From assembly GCA_026874595.1 (NCBI GenBank), contig CM049314.1, positions 56,902,300 through 56,966,299 on the forward strand: 64,000 bases of DNA, read 5' to 3'. This DNA is from Sipunculus nudus. Lineage: Eukaryota; Annelida; Sipuncula; Golfingiida; Sipunculidae. Shown one piece after another: positions 1 to 11,735 of this stretch. A model generated the notes under the pieces. The model had not been told where the DNA came from. It saw only the letters and a program-made list of their open reading frames with translations, and made no database searches. The position numbers were made by a program, and so were the translations under genes. The first letter of the stretch is position 1. Every line of letters begins with the position of its first letter.

Positions 1-429
1 AGCTTACATTAACCGTAGCATAAAACACGAATGCATTTTTGCCTGAAAATACCTGGCATAAATCATTTGCTTGATTTTTTTACAAATAGGAAACTCTCTT
101 GGTAGATCAATTAGACATACCACAAACAATGTATATAAAATTATTAAATCAGAAAATCTCAGAAGCATGCAATGAATTACAGCAAATTAAAAAATGTTTA
201 GTATGGAAAGAGTCAAGCTCTATAACCAGTCAAACAATTATTATTGAAGTTACCACATGATGTTATAATGACAGTATACTTTCTCCATAATACCATAATT
301 TTATTATCCAGTGGTGTAAAAATAGATGATTAATGTTTACTATAATCTGCTACTACAAAATGCTTTCTCAGTATAAAACCCAATTCCTATTATCATCAGT
401 GTTGAATAAAACATGCATTCCATAACACT

Positions 430-2290
430 GAACATTTAATCATCAGATTCAGCGGCTCTGCACGAAGTTAAGTTTTGATAGAAGGTGTGGTAGGGTTTCG
501 GAATTGCACCTTTGTTGCACAGAAACATCAGGTCAGCACAGATGGGCTTTGGCTTGTCAGCGAGAGGAGGAAGAACCGCACTATGAAGATCTGTCATGGG
601 TTTGTGTCTCACTCTTTTGAATAGATCCAACACTTGGTACTGTTCGTCATAGTTGGTTTTAACCCAGATCTTACTCTGGAAACCTTTGATAACTTTCAGG
701 ATCCTGATTTCCTTCCATGATACCGACCCATCGTCTACCTTGTTGACCCAGCTCCTAGCATAGGTATTAGCATATTGAAGAAGTCACCTGTGCTCATCTC
801 TTTCACATGGTATGGCTTATTGTCCTTTTTAGCCATTCTTGCAATCATGTAAAATTGTTCAGGTGTGTAAACAGATAGGCCCTTTTTAGCTTTTTCAATG
901 ACACTATGCAATCACCCTCTTTCGTTTTGCGTATGGCCGGGCTCCGAGTACTTGGGAATTATTGTGTCTATGTTTGGAAGGATGATAACTGCATAGAGGT
1001 ACATCATTGCAATGTACTTATTATGGTTTTGACCACTGCAGTCGTCAGACCATAATGTGAGATTCTTAACTGATGTCTTTCTACTTTTGATGAAATCGTA
1101 CACGCATGTACCTATTTCATTTGGGCCTCGTCCGGCGATTCCCGTTATAGCAAAACCCTGTTTTTCACCCGTCATAAACCGTAAAATTGAAAAGATTGAG
1201 TTTACGCTTGTAATAAAATATGGATATATCTCCGTTTGGAAGTGAAATCACCTTTTCCAAATCAAACATGGTACATACCGAACTGTCATCTGCTTGGGTT
1301 TCTCTTTTATCATCTTCTTTTTTTTTTTTCGACTGATCTTCTTATTCATTTCATGTTGAGCCATCATTTCTTTCATGTTTTCTTTCTCTTCAGGAGAGCT
1401 GTTTTCAAACTCAGCACATAAACTGCACTGGTCCTTCTTTGGCTTAAAGAAACCAATATTAAACCCTGTATTAAATATAGACTCATAAAGCCACTTTTTC
1501 CCACCGGTTTACCTTCATTTTCCTGGAACCGCACATACATGCAGTACATTTCAGACAGGGTGAGGTTATCCCTGAGATATTCCCTCCTGTTTGTTGTCTC
1601 AAATAGTGCTACTCTACCCGAGGAAACATGTTAATGTGATCCCGTATTCCTTGTTTAATTTCATCCACCCTTTTTCTGTTGTCATGCTTTCCTCTCCCAT
1701 CCGACAATACCACTCCTTCTGGCGTCAACGTTTCAAGGGCCGTTTTTTTTCAGCCTCTTTTATCCCAAGTGTGTGTAAATAAAAGACTTTACACGTCGCC
1801 ATATTCCGACCATCAATCTTCAAATTCCAGCTGTAGCTGTACTTCCGCATGGAATTTAATTTGTTCACTTTTTGTTTAGTTTCGCTTCTCACCACATTTC
1901 TGCAATGGAACTCTTTCCTTCTTTGGTATTCTCCCATGCTCCAGAACTCCTTGAACAAATTCCCTCGCTTTTCTTGACTTGCCTTGCATTTGTACCTACA
2001 TGTCATTCCACATCCCACGCCCATTTCTCTTGATTGCACAGTTTTGCCTATCTCGGATATATATGCCAAACCTTTGTTTCTTTTCATCTTTTTCTCATTT
2101 CTCTTCCACTTGCTGACCTGTCTTTTCCTTTTTCTTGGAAGCAATGGCACAGTTTGAACTTCATCATCACATTCACTATCAGAACTGATCCTTCTTTTCA
2201 TTCGTGACATCATTTTGATAAGTGGCAAAGCCTCATCATCAGAATCATCCCGTGTCTTTTCTTCAGTTGTTGAGTAGACAATATTGTCTA
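430..2290 (-). pseudogene. Broken copy of a DUF7869-type transposon-associated ORF
   Basis: Read on the minus strand, this is one protein-like stretch in several frames. At about 2290-1725 an acidic N-terminus is followed by a basic block and a Cys-containing segment ending in CKVFYLHTLGI. At about 1480-1170 an open frame carries GFFKPKKDQCSLC and a Lys/Glu-rich linker, and a stop interrupts it near 1170. At 1175-912 come RGPNEIG, LTLWSDDCSGQNHNKY and EPGHTQNE. At 633-436 the tail contains LCKNGAIPKPYHTFYQNL-like sequence (here LCNKGAIPKPYHTFYQNL). This order of motifs is, from memory, that of a large family of multicopy eukaryotic ORFs (DUF7869-like) whose conserved Asp/Asn/His residues suggest a nuclease-like fold; biochemical function is not known to me. 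At least three frame breaks make it a pseudogene. Family assignment rests on motif recall, not a search. Confidence 0.7.
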
Positions 2291-2445
2291 CAAGTCAGTA
2301 TTATGTATGAATAATTGATTGTTTCCATAAGACATGAAATTTAATATAATATGCATCATTTCACACATTTATTATATATCCAATATAATAATAAAAGATA
2401 TACAATAGAAAAACATATCACATAGTTCATTACAGACGTACTGTA

Positions 2446-2447
<2 letters not shown>

Positions 2448-2506
<59 letters not shown>
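2448..2506. repeat. (TA)n microsatellite
   Basis: Perfect alternating TA tract of 59 bp, followed by a second impure TA/TAAA tract to about 2553. It lies in a very AT-rich stretch (2300-3770) without any supported gene, 5' of the broken ORF on the minus strand. Confidence 0.95.
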
Positions 2507-2508
<2 letters not shown>

Positions 2509-3427
2509 TATATTTATATAAATATATATTTGTATATATATATATATATATATCGACGTTTCTAGATTTTTAAATGCCATTTATTTATTTTTTTTAATAT
2601 CAAACACATCATTGTCACACATAAATCTGTTATACAAATTTAACCATATTCAACATTATATAATTAATGAATGCTTATTTTATAGTTTTATGAATTATTA
2701 GGAAAACACGTTTTATATTATATTTTTCAGTTTTCCTCATGAATGTATATAATACATAAATAATCATGTCAAATATAACAAATGAATGCTGATTATACAG
2801 TTTTATAATGCATTAGGAAAAATCTATTTATTTGTTTTAATATTTTGCACATACCTTACATGATACACAAGTAAAATTTATAAATTTATATCTCATCATA
2901 CCAAATTAATTCTGTTACATTATAATAAAGTATATTATATTTATTGATATCTCCTTTTTTAAATCATACACATATCACAAATTTCATATGTAATATACAT
3001 ATCAATATATCAAATATTTTTTTCCTTTTATAAAGTATTATATAATAATTAAAATATAAATTAAGGATTCACTAATATATTAAACAAAATCACACATGAT
3101 TTAATATCCAATATATTATAGTATATCATTTGATCAGACATGTTAATTCGTACATCTTATAGGAGGAATTATAATTACATCATTAAATAAGTGGATGGTC
3201 GATGGGGAAACTATTTTTGATGAAACGCAAAATTTTGAATGAAGAAAGATCCTAGAAAGATGCAAATTTATGCAATAAATGTTCCACCCTGTAGAATATT
3301 TAACAAGTATAGTGCCAAAATGTTCTGCACTGTCAGTAATAATGACCATATATTATTATTCGTGCAGACCAATAACATGTATTAATTGAAATATAATGTC
3401 TAAAATATATGGATCATCTGTATTATG

Positions 3428-3429
<2 letters not shown>

Positions 3430-3475
<46 letters not shown>
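3430..3475. repeat. (TA)n microsatellite
   Basis: Perfect TA tract running into TATG repeats at about 3475-3490 and a degenerate AT-rich stretch to 3600. No gene is seen between 2300 and 3770. Confidence 0.95.
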
Positions 3476-3487
<12 letters not shown>

Positions 3488-3998
3488 ATATATATACTTA
3501 TTGTATATATATAATATATATAATAAATTATATATTTTAGATTATGTGTGATGTTATAACATATTTTATATGAATATATATATATATTTATATTAGTACC
3601 GGTATATAAGTAGAGTAATATAATACCATAATTATAAATTAAATGAATTTAGATTTTTGATGATATTATGACATTACCAGACTATATGTTTTTTATCTAT
3701 AATAAATATATAATAAAAAAATACAATAAACAAATGTAAATAAAAATACTTGCCATTTGTCTGATGATCTTGAAAATCTCGACATCGAAAATGCAGGGAG
3801 GAGTGACAAGATAATAGTGGCACCATACACCACTGTTTGGCTGCAGATTGATTGATTAGCTAATGCACAGTAATTAAGTCTTGATGATTATTTGTTGCTG
3901 ATATTGTTGTCATACAATATAATAATGGTATTTCCATTGTAACACTTTGTGCTATTTATTTAAAGTGCAGAGGTACCCTATGTTTTGTGCACTTGTCT

Positions 3999-4253
3999 AG
4001 TGCAGTAACCCTGTAAGTCAAGGTACACAACATACACAACAACAACAACACTGGCGTCTCCAGTGCAGTATGTCTGTAACTCAAGTAACAGGGTTACTGC
4101 ACTGGTGTAATATAGTTACATGAATAGTGCACTTAGCTAAAGGGAATTAATTCATCAACTAAACTTCCTCCACTAATGTCTTTGTGTATGTTCCTTTATA
4201 AAAACAATAAATGTCCAAATGTGACAAAATGTGAGTTACAGGGTTACTGTACT
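3999..4253. repeat. Iterated inverted 16-bp motif (AGTGCAGTAACCCTGT)
   Basis: The 16-mer at 3999-4014 is repeated as its exact reverse complement at 4088-4103 (ACAGGGTTACTGCACT), and again with one change at 4238-4253 (ACAGGGTTACTGTACT). A fourth, degenerate forward copy begins at about 4060 (CAGTGCAGTATGTCTGTAAC), so 4060-4104 can form an imperfect hairpin. The cluster sits about 1.7 kb 5' of the broken minus-strand DUF7869-like ORF. It could be the sub-terminal or terminal inverted repeats of that element, or an unrelated small foldback sequence. Confidence 0.7.
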
Positions 4254-7200
4254 GGGGGTGCGATTTGTTTCCTTTCTTGTTTTGCTATAACCTTAATCTG
4301 AAATCAAAAGATAATATGTGGTCTGATTAACATACCCCTGGTGTAGGTCTCGAGAGAAATGCGTTGATCCTGAGCATCGACGGTCCTTCTCATTGCCGAA
4401 ACTAGAAGGACGGTGATTGAATTTCTTATCAAAAAGGAACGATCCCATGGGCGGTTTGCCATATTTGACTTAATTAACCTAAAGATACTTAGCTGTTATT
4501 TATATATCCCTGTCGTGTAACTGTGGTGCGGCAGTGATTTGAAAGCCACCTAGCTGGAGTAATGAGAGTATGCTCTGACCATATGCTTCTTCAAATATTA
4601 ATGGATCGTGCATTGTTTGAGCGACGGTTTGTTCCTATGATTGATTAACTGGCTGGACTTATCTTTTTCACCTAACCACAAAGTTCATCAACGACATATT
4701 TCTTGCAGGTTGTTTGGGCATGTCTTTGATAACTAGTAAGTTTTGTAATGTTTAACGTTTAACAATTTACATTTTCTGTTTTAGTATTATCTTGAAGTTA
4801 ATTAACATTTCGGTACACCTTGACCTTCAGTTTGTTGTGAGTATATTAACACATTGACATTATGAATCGGCTTGTTCCCCACGTAAATATCACGGTACAG
4901 GGTATCCACGTTTCCTTGACCTTAGGTAACAAACAAATAGTCTTGACTATAATGTAGTTCAAACATAATTTTGTAACCTGTGTCTCCGTTTATATAGTCG
5001 TGAGTACATATAATCTATCAAACAAGACAGCATTTAATATTACACCGTGACATAATTGTAACCATTACATATATTTAAAGAAATGTTTCTTAATTGTTGC
5101 ATTAACTGATGATTGCTTCCTCCTCTTTAGTGAAATGCTGAATATGAAGGTTTTCATTATAAACCTGTCTCCTGTTTGTTGTAATGAAGAAAAGGTCAGA
5201 GTCATTTTTGTCATGCCAGAAGAAAAAAAAATTCCGACATTAAGGAATTTTGATCCTATTATAGGAAAGGAGTGATTTGCAAACTGTATATCTAAATATG
5301 GTTTTCTCATCTTCTTTAGGGTATTAATTCTACTGAACCCTTCTTTATTAGTGTCATTGGTTCATATCTTTTCAATATAACAAGCCTCACAAATATTTGA
5401 GATGTTTGACATAGTTTTAAACGAAATTTATCTAAATGTGACTTTATACTGTGTGTAATGTTTCTGCAATTAAGTTTAAAGAATTAAAGAGTATTCTTAA
5501 AATAATTAATAAACGTACCACCAGCTGTATCTTGTTTGAAATAATTACTGGGTGGTCCCACACTATCTTGCGTTTTGCATGTAGCTTTTTATAATAAAGT
5601 ATTATTTATTTACATCTATGTAATGAGCTCTTTAATTGTCATCTCTGAATAATTTAACTGTGCTAAGGAGCGCTTCAAAAAGAGGACATTCATAAATGTG
5701 TTGAAAAATAGATAATACAATCCTTGTGATGCTTTGACTAGATCAGCCAAAAACGTCAATTGCTATATAACTATTGTTTAACTGTGACTATCTTGTTAAT
5801 TTAATCAGACAAAACTGTGAGATGGAGAGTGAAGCTATAAATGATAATCTTTGAATAAACGGCAAAATTAAATACTGCTTCAGGTAGTAGCCTACCTGTT
5901 TTTAACTAGCTGCCGAGTTTAATATTAATGGTATGCAACATTACGAATAGTTCCCCTGCAACGCGAGTAAGACTTTAACATTGCAATAGCATTCGAATAG
6001 AAAGCCAACTTATTAACCAACTGTCGGGTTGGTCATTAGATAGAGGAAATTTTCTCATTTTAATTTATTTGCAAGATATATCAGTCACGTATGTCGTATC
6101 AGTCACAACATCAGATTAGTTTACCCTTACAATAAGCATGCCACCAGTCTACTAGAAGAACTGTGAATATTCATTTAAATTATTGTTTTTTTTTTAATTT
6201 TCGAAGCCATACTCTTTATATTAACAAATATGAAAAGCATATTCATTATTTTTTTTCATTTCCATTCATTTTTTCTAATATTCACACATATATTGTTATC
6301 ATAAAATAGTTTACTCTGTTTCAGTGTCCATATGTCACATGGTCTACTATAAATAAACTAATTGTTTTACGTATGAATTTGCTCCTGCGTTGTTATATAA
6401 TGGTTCAAATCCGTTAAGGCTGTGTGCATATAATTTGTGTTTCAACACTAACCTCGATATCCTAGGCATATCCTAGTAGGCATTCATGTCAAGAATGTCT
6501 GACAAAACCACATACACCTTGTGTACAAAATGGTTGGTTGGTACTTAAATAAAGTAATGTCAATTGATAATTGTAGGTTGAACGCGGATTGACGTTGCAC
6601 CATTCAGAGAAAATGTACCTATGAGGTTTATTTATCTTAATCAATAATATTTGAATAAATAAGGTGTAAAATAACAATATGTGTGCGCAATACACGTATA
6701 TGACTTCATACAGTTGATATCCAGCGTGTGAAATATTGTCCAATAAATATAATGTGGGTTTTCTTAAGAACTATAATTTTAATGTTCTATATAATTAAAT
6801 ATTAAACAATTCTGCAGAAAATGTTTCATCGGTATATCAAACATATTTTATGTGATTAACAAATAAACCGCAAAACAGAATATCCCGTCTAATAAAGTAT
6901 TGCTTCTTGTCAGATATTCTATGTATTCTTTGGACATGAACGTATTTTATCATTTAAAAGTGTTATATTTGGCAAAATAAATAAAATCTCCATTGTATGG
7001 CCGGTTCATCATACAGTTATGTCCTCCTTATGTTTCTCGGGAATTGCGTCACCATACCTTTCGTCTTTGTTTATAGGTTTACGCGTGATTTTTTCTATGG
7101 ATTAAGTCAAGGTCAGATGTCTATGGTACGAATATACTCAAATTGCCATACATAAATCAACTGTACCATAAATGATAATATATCAGTGACATTTAAAAGA

Positions 7201-7580
7201 TATTTTCACAAATGACCTTATATTATGGGGTCAGTTGGTATTTCATCTGGTTTATGTACACCGATAAGGGAGACATAGAGACAAAAAAATATGTTGAAGA
7301 GCAATGCTTACATACACTCATAAGTGACATCACTAAACATGATCCAAATGAAACGTTCTTAATGTTCTCTACCAGCCACTTGCTACTTAAGTGTGTTTTT
7401 AGGAGCCACATCATGCATTTAGGTGTATTAAGGCTTTTGTCATTTATTGTACACATTCTAAAGCTGAACCCTTGGATTGTACATGCACATTCTGTAGAAA
7501 AGCCCCGTAGAATGTATACATACCATGGCCAACATTATGACTGTACTTCTTCTATAGATATACCATAGAATGTATACATG

Positions 7581-7582
<2 letters not shown>

Positions 7583-7622
<40 letters not shown>
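7583..7622. repeat. (TA)n microsatellite
   Basis: Perfect TA dinucleotide tract of about 40 bp. Confidence 0.95.
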
Positions 7623-7624
<2 letters not shown>

Positions 7625-7756
7625 GAGACTACTTCAGAATTCATATATAATATAATTTTGCCTATAAGCAGTCGATGCCTAGAATTGCACTAGACAAAAC
7701 CCAAGTTTGATTAAAATATCAATTGATCTGAGTAACAGGCCTACAATCACCGATAA

Positions 7757-7759
<3 letters not shown>

Positions 7760-7826
<67 letters not shown>
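7760..7826. repeat. (TA)n microsatellite
   Basis: Perfect TA tract of about 67 bp, among the longest in the window, 140 bp from the preceding TA tract. Confidence 0.95.
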
Positions 7827-7829
<3 letters not shown>

Positions 7830-10076
7830 GTCCGTTGACCTTAACCCGGCCTCCTGTGTGCAACTTTATTTAACGGTAAAGGTTTACGAACAATATGCAT
7901 GAACACTATACCGCATACAAATGAAAACGACTTCGTAGATCGATGAAACCCCTACAGGTCAGCTGATATGAAAATGTCAGTCAATATTTACATGTTGTTA
8001 ACCAGTCTGTTCACTATTGCCCATCTATTGGTCTCAAGTCACGACTTTCTAGCCATAATACATGTAATCCAAGATAAATAGTGAGACGCTAGATATGTGA
8101 TAATTCTAAATATCATTCAGTCAAGTACACTCAAACAAATACTACAATATGGATATATTTCTCTCTGTGGATTATTTAGTTGACCCTAAAATGAAACTGG
8201 AATTTTCCAAAATAGCAAGAAGGAATTGAAAGAATTTATATCCATAAATCATGTCATAACTCAGGGCCTGAATATTCTTTGATATGAACCCTTCAAATGT
8301 TTGTTTTACAAAAGCTTTGACATATATTTAAAAATATCCCCTACACAGTATTAGATCATACGAAACAAGGAACATTAAATTTATTACAGTAAAACTCCGA
8401 AATTACGACCAGCACCAAGACCATTATATAGTGGTCGAGGTTGTTTCAAGGTTTGACTGGCTAGGATATGACAGCAGTCCATACGGTTGCGTTGTAGATT
8501 TTAAGTGCTCTAAACCCCCTTGTGTCTGTTCATAACCCTTTGGAATTACCTTTCCAGAGGGGTTCCACGACATGATAACAACGGGCCATCCTATAAAATT
8601 TATGAGTCACAAAGAAGTTAAGTCAAAAAGAAAAAAAGTAGAAATTCATAACAAAGGGCAGCTGGAACATCAATTTATGGTAATTATTATTAATAATTTA
8701 ATATACACGGGGTGCTTGTTTGAAGTTTAAATGTGGTATGTCATGATCCACTGCATTGTATACAATGCATGTCCATAAAGGTCAGAGTAAAGGGCTAATG
8801 CCTCCTGCATATAATCAACATCTTAAAAAGCTACTTGGCGTTGACCGTCCGGGGTTCAGGTCGATGGTAAGGTGCAAAGTGCAAACGTTATCGGAACATA
8901 GAAAGATATCGTTATTTAGAGATGATCGCTAGACTGAGTTGGACTTAGGCAATATTTTATTGTATACCGTTTCTAAAAATTACAACCCCGTCGTTAACGT
9001 TACGTATAGGTCTTAGAAAATGTATAAAATAGCTTGCAGTGCAGCTATACATTTTCTGCAGTCTGTCTCCTGTGGATTCTAAACTGTACCGGTTAAATAC
9101 CGCAGGACTTGATTAACCTCAGGCGGTCAGTCAGGCAAACGTGTGAGATTATTTTATGTAATCGCAGTTTTACGACATTTTCATCGAACGGCGTTTTATG
9201 TTAAAGAGTATCAATATTTAATTATAACATGCATGACATTTGTTTATAGATGAGCCTTCTGAGGTAAACTATGCAAAAGTCGTATGAGACATAAATATTA
9301 GGAAATTTTTCCATGGTTTTCACACGGAGTCCAACTCTAGAATACAGATTCGGAGACAGGAAATATCTCCATGATACATCGTACTACAACAAAAAGCAAA
9401 TACAATTGATATTACAGGAAAACATAATTAGTTTCATGTAAAGTCTTATATCAAATGAGTGTGATGACACATACTAACAAAATAAAATGTGCTTACACAA
9501 TATCTATAATACATGTTCATGTCATTAGGATCAACAAATCATTAGGGAAACTAGTTCATACCAACAGCTAATACTACATTTTGATAAAAGAAAATTGCTC
9601 GGTTTTGTCAATTATCATTGGGATAAAAAGTGCAACGGAATGCTTTTAGTTTTTAGTTATTTAATCCTTATAATTGATGCCATGTAAATCTGCTTTGAGC
9701 TTTTAATTAAATAGTGAATCCTAATGACGGAAAAGATTTCATGACGGTAATTTTGATTACTCTGACGCCTTACATATCAACCCAACCTTGCCAAATGATA
9801 AAAAGCAATACACGGGTTTACCAAATATGTTTTTCTCGCAAATGTCAGATTACATGGAAATGTCACCTAAAACAAATATACGCTTGATTATTGAATGATT
9901 CAAGTGTTGTTAAGGCACGATTTTCAAAAGGTTAATTATTATCACGGACAGACTATAATATCAATTCTCACTGTTTTCAGTATTTCCTTACTGTATTGCA
10001 GTACAAGCTGCTATCTATATATTGTCATCTGATTTAGTGATCTCTTTACGAAACAAGTGAAAAATTCTTCAAAGAT

Positions 10077-10810
10077 ATGATTCACTGGACTAGGAATTTC
10101 TTCATCTTCATTTTGGCGGTGGAAATGACAACTAGCTTAGATGCCGATCGTCAACGCATTCCTCTCACAACGAGCCTACGTGGTATTTCCATGCAAGTAA
10201 AGTTACAAAATTGGATCGTAAGTAAAATTATGTAGTTAAAACGAAGGCGTGTACTTTAAGTTACTTTAAGGTTCGGTGAATGCAGAGATAAAACGTGGAT
10301 GTATTAATTACTATATAGGGGAAAGGAAAATAACGGTGCTCTTATGTCTGAAAGAGAACGGGGTTGAATGGATTGATTGGAGCCACTGGAGTCCTTGCTG
10401 CAATGCTTGTGGACTTGGTCGTAAAATTCGGTCACGTGTTTCAAGCACAATTCAGGCATCCCATAAAGAGGAACAGTACTGTTTCCTGCGTCCATGTCCA
10501 GCAGGTAATGTTATTTTATACACTGTTCGCACATTTTAAAAGGTAGCTATAAACCATCACCGGTCCATATCTGAATCATTCTCATTGCTTATGAAGATCG
10601 ATGGACACAATGCCCTATTTGTTAATTCTTTAATGTGTAGAAAGATCAAATGCTCTATCTGATCTACTGTTTAGGGTTTCCTAACTGAGTGACATTCTCT
10701 ATCACAATAACAGCATTCACTAATCACTTATATATTATGAGAAACGCCAACAAGTATGGGGAAATTAAACACTATCTTGAACTTACAAAAAAGCATTTAG
10801 ATTCAAGACA

Positions 10811-10870
<60 letters not shown>

Positions 10871-11735
10871 GATGAGAACCAGTTGAATCCAGAGAATATT
10901 AATGTGTTAAATGATGACAACGCGTTTCATTTTCTATTATTATAAGATTAATGAAAAGCTTTTTTTTCTAATAGAAGTGAACGACCTTCTGCTTGTCTAA
11001 TCTCTAGATTTTTATACTAATTGGTACTCCTGTTAAAGAATCCGACATTTCCTGAAGCCTGCCGGGTAGGTTATTCAAGACTTGGTGGCACCTGTATTAA
11101 ACTAATACAGGAGACAAAGACGTTCTATGGAGAATTAGCAGCGTGTACTTCAGAGGGATCACACCTGCTCAAGGTAGAGAGTCAGCAACAAAGAGACTTG
11201 CTGGAGGAGTTTGTCTCTCCAGTGGAGGCAAGTTTAGGATCAGAGCTTTCTGTATAAGACACGTTTTCCTGTATACATGTCCTGAAGCCTCACTCTGCTA
11301 AATTATATCTGTCAGTGATGAAAGGCCACTGACCGTCAAGCGCAAAATAAGGAAAAGAAACATCTTACATCTCAACATCTTAAATTACATTCTTAGGGAT
11401 ATATTTAAGAATATTGTAATTACATAAGTATTCAGATAAATCGAAAATATTCCTTTATTTTCCATGAACCTGTATGATGTTTAAAATCTTACGATTTATT
11501 TACAGTTAAGTCATATGTGCACATCGGTGCATTTTGGCAGAATCGTTGGTTTTGGATGAATTCCAATCGAGACGACCTACCTGTAACGTTCCGTCCGTGG
11601 GATATGAAACTTGGACAACCAGACATGGTAAACCAGATTCCCGGGCAACCAATATGTGCAGGTTACGCTTTCCACATCACAGGGGCCCGTGGTTGGCATG
11701 ATGAAAACTGCATGACTGTTTTTGAACACCCGTAA
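10077..11735 (+). CDS. Secreted TSP1 plus C-type lectin-like domain protein (4 exons)
   Basis: Exon model: 10077-10196, 10357-10504, 11058-11227, 11511-11735, about 220 residues. Exon 1 begins with ATG and encodes a signal-peptide-like start (basic N-region, then FFIFILAVEM). It ends at CAA|GTAAAG in phase 0. Exon 2 encodes a thrombospondin type-1 repeat (WIDWSHWSPC, CGLGRKIRSR, then two more Cys) and ends at CAG|GTAATG in phase 1. Exons 3 and 4 encode a C-type lectin-like domain with a long-form extra Cys pair, an AACTSEGSHLLKVES helix region, WFWMNSN and GWHDENC. No EPN or QPD sugar-specificity motif is seen. The usual last Cys after the WHDENC segment is absent, because the frame stops at VFEHP, so the AAC cysteine lacks its normal partner. 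The exon 3/4 junction is ambiguous: either GAG|GCAAGT (a GC-AG intron) with acceptor TTAAG, or CAA|GTTTAG with acceptor TTTACAG at 11505. Both keep frame. Probably a secreted recognition protein of the innate-immunity or mucus type. Confidence 0.75.
10812..10871. repeat. Compound (TA)n(GA)n microsatellite in intron 2
   Basis: TA tract 10812-10847 passes directly into a GA tract to about 10871. It lies inside intron 2 (10505-11057) of the TSP1/lectin gene. Confidence 0.95.

Larger units (their letters stand above)
4254..10076. other. Intergenic AT-rich stretch without a supported gene
   Basis: No reading frame here shows a domain, signal peptide or coherent splice structure. It contains two long (TA)n tracts (annotated separately). 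A short duplicated phrase, TAGAATGTATACAT, occurs at about 7508 and 7567. The AT-rich 6170-6320 segment has long T runs. A 118-codon open frame at 7212-7568 has no recognisable motif and ends at a TA microsatellite, so I do not call it a gene. Confidence 0.6.

Noticed and set aside
3770..3790. Possible first exon (ATG TCG AGA ..., minus strand) spliced to the DUF7869-like ORF near 2292
   Set aside because: A GT donor and an AG acceptor exist, but the phases do not match (phase 0 into a frame needing one extra base).
7212..7568. 118-codon open frame on the + strand
   Set aside because: No domain, no signal peptide, no splice partner, and it ends beside a TA microsatellite; a frame on the other strand overlaps it equally well.
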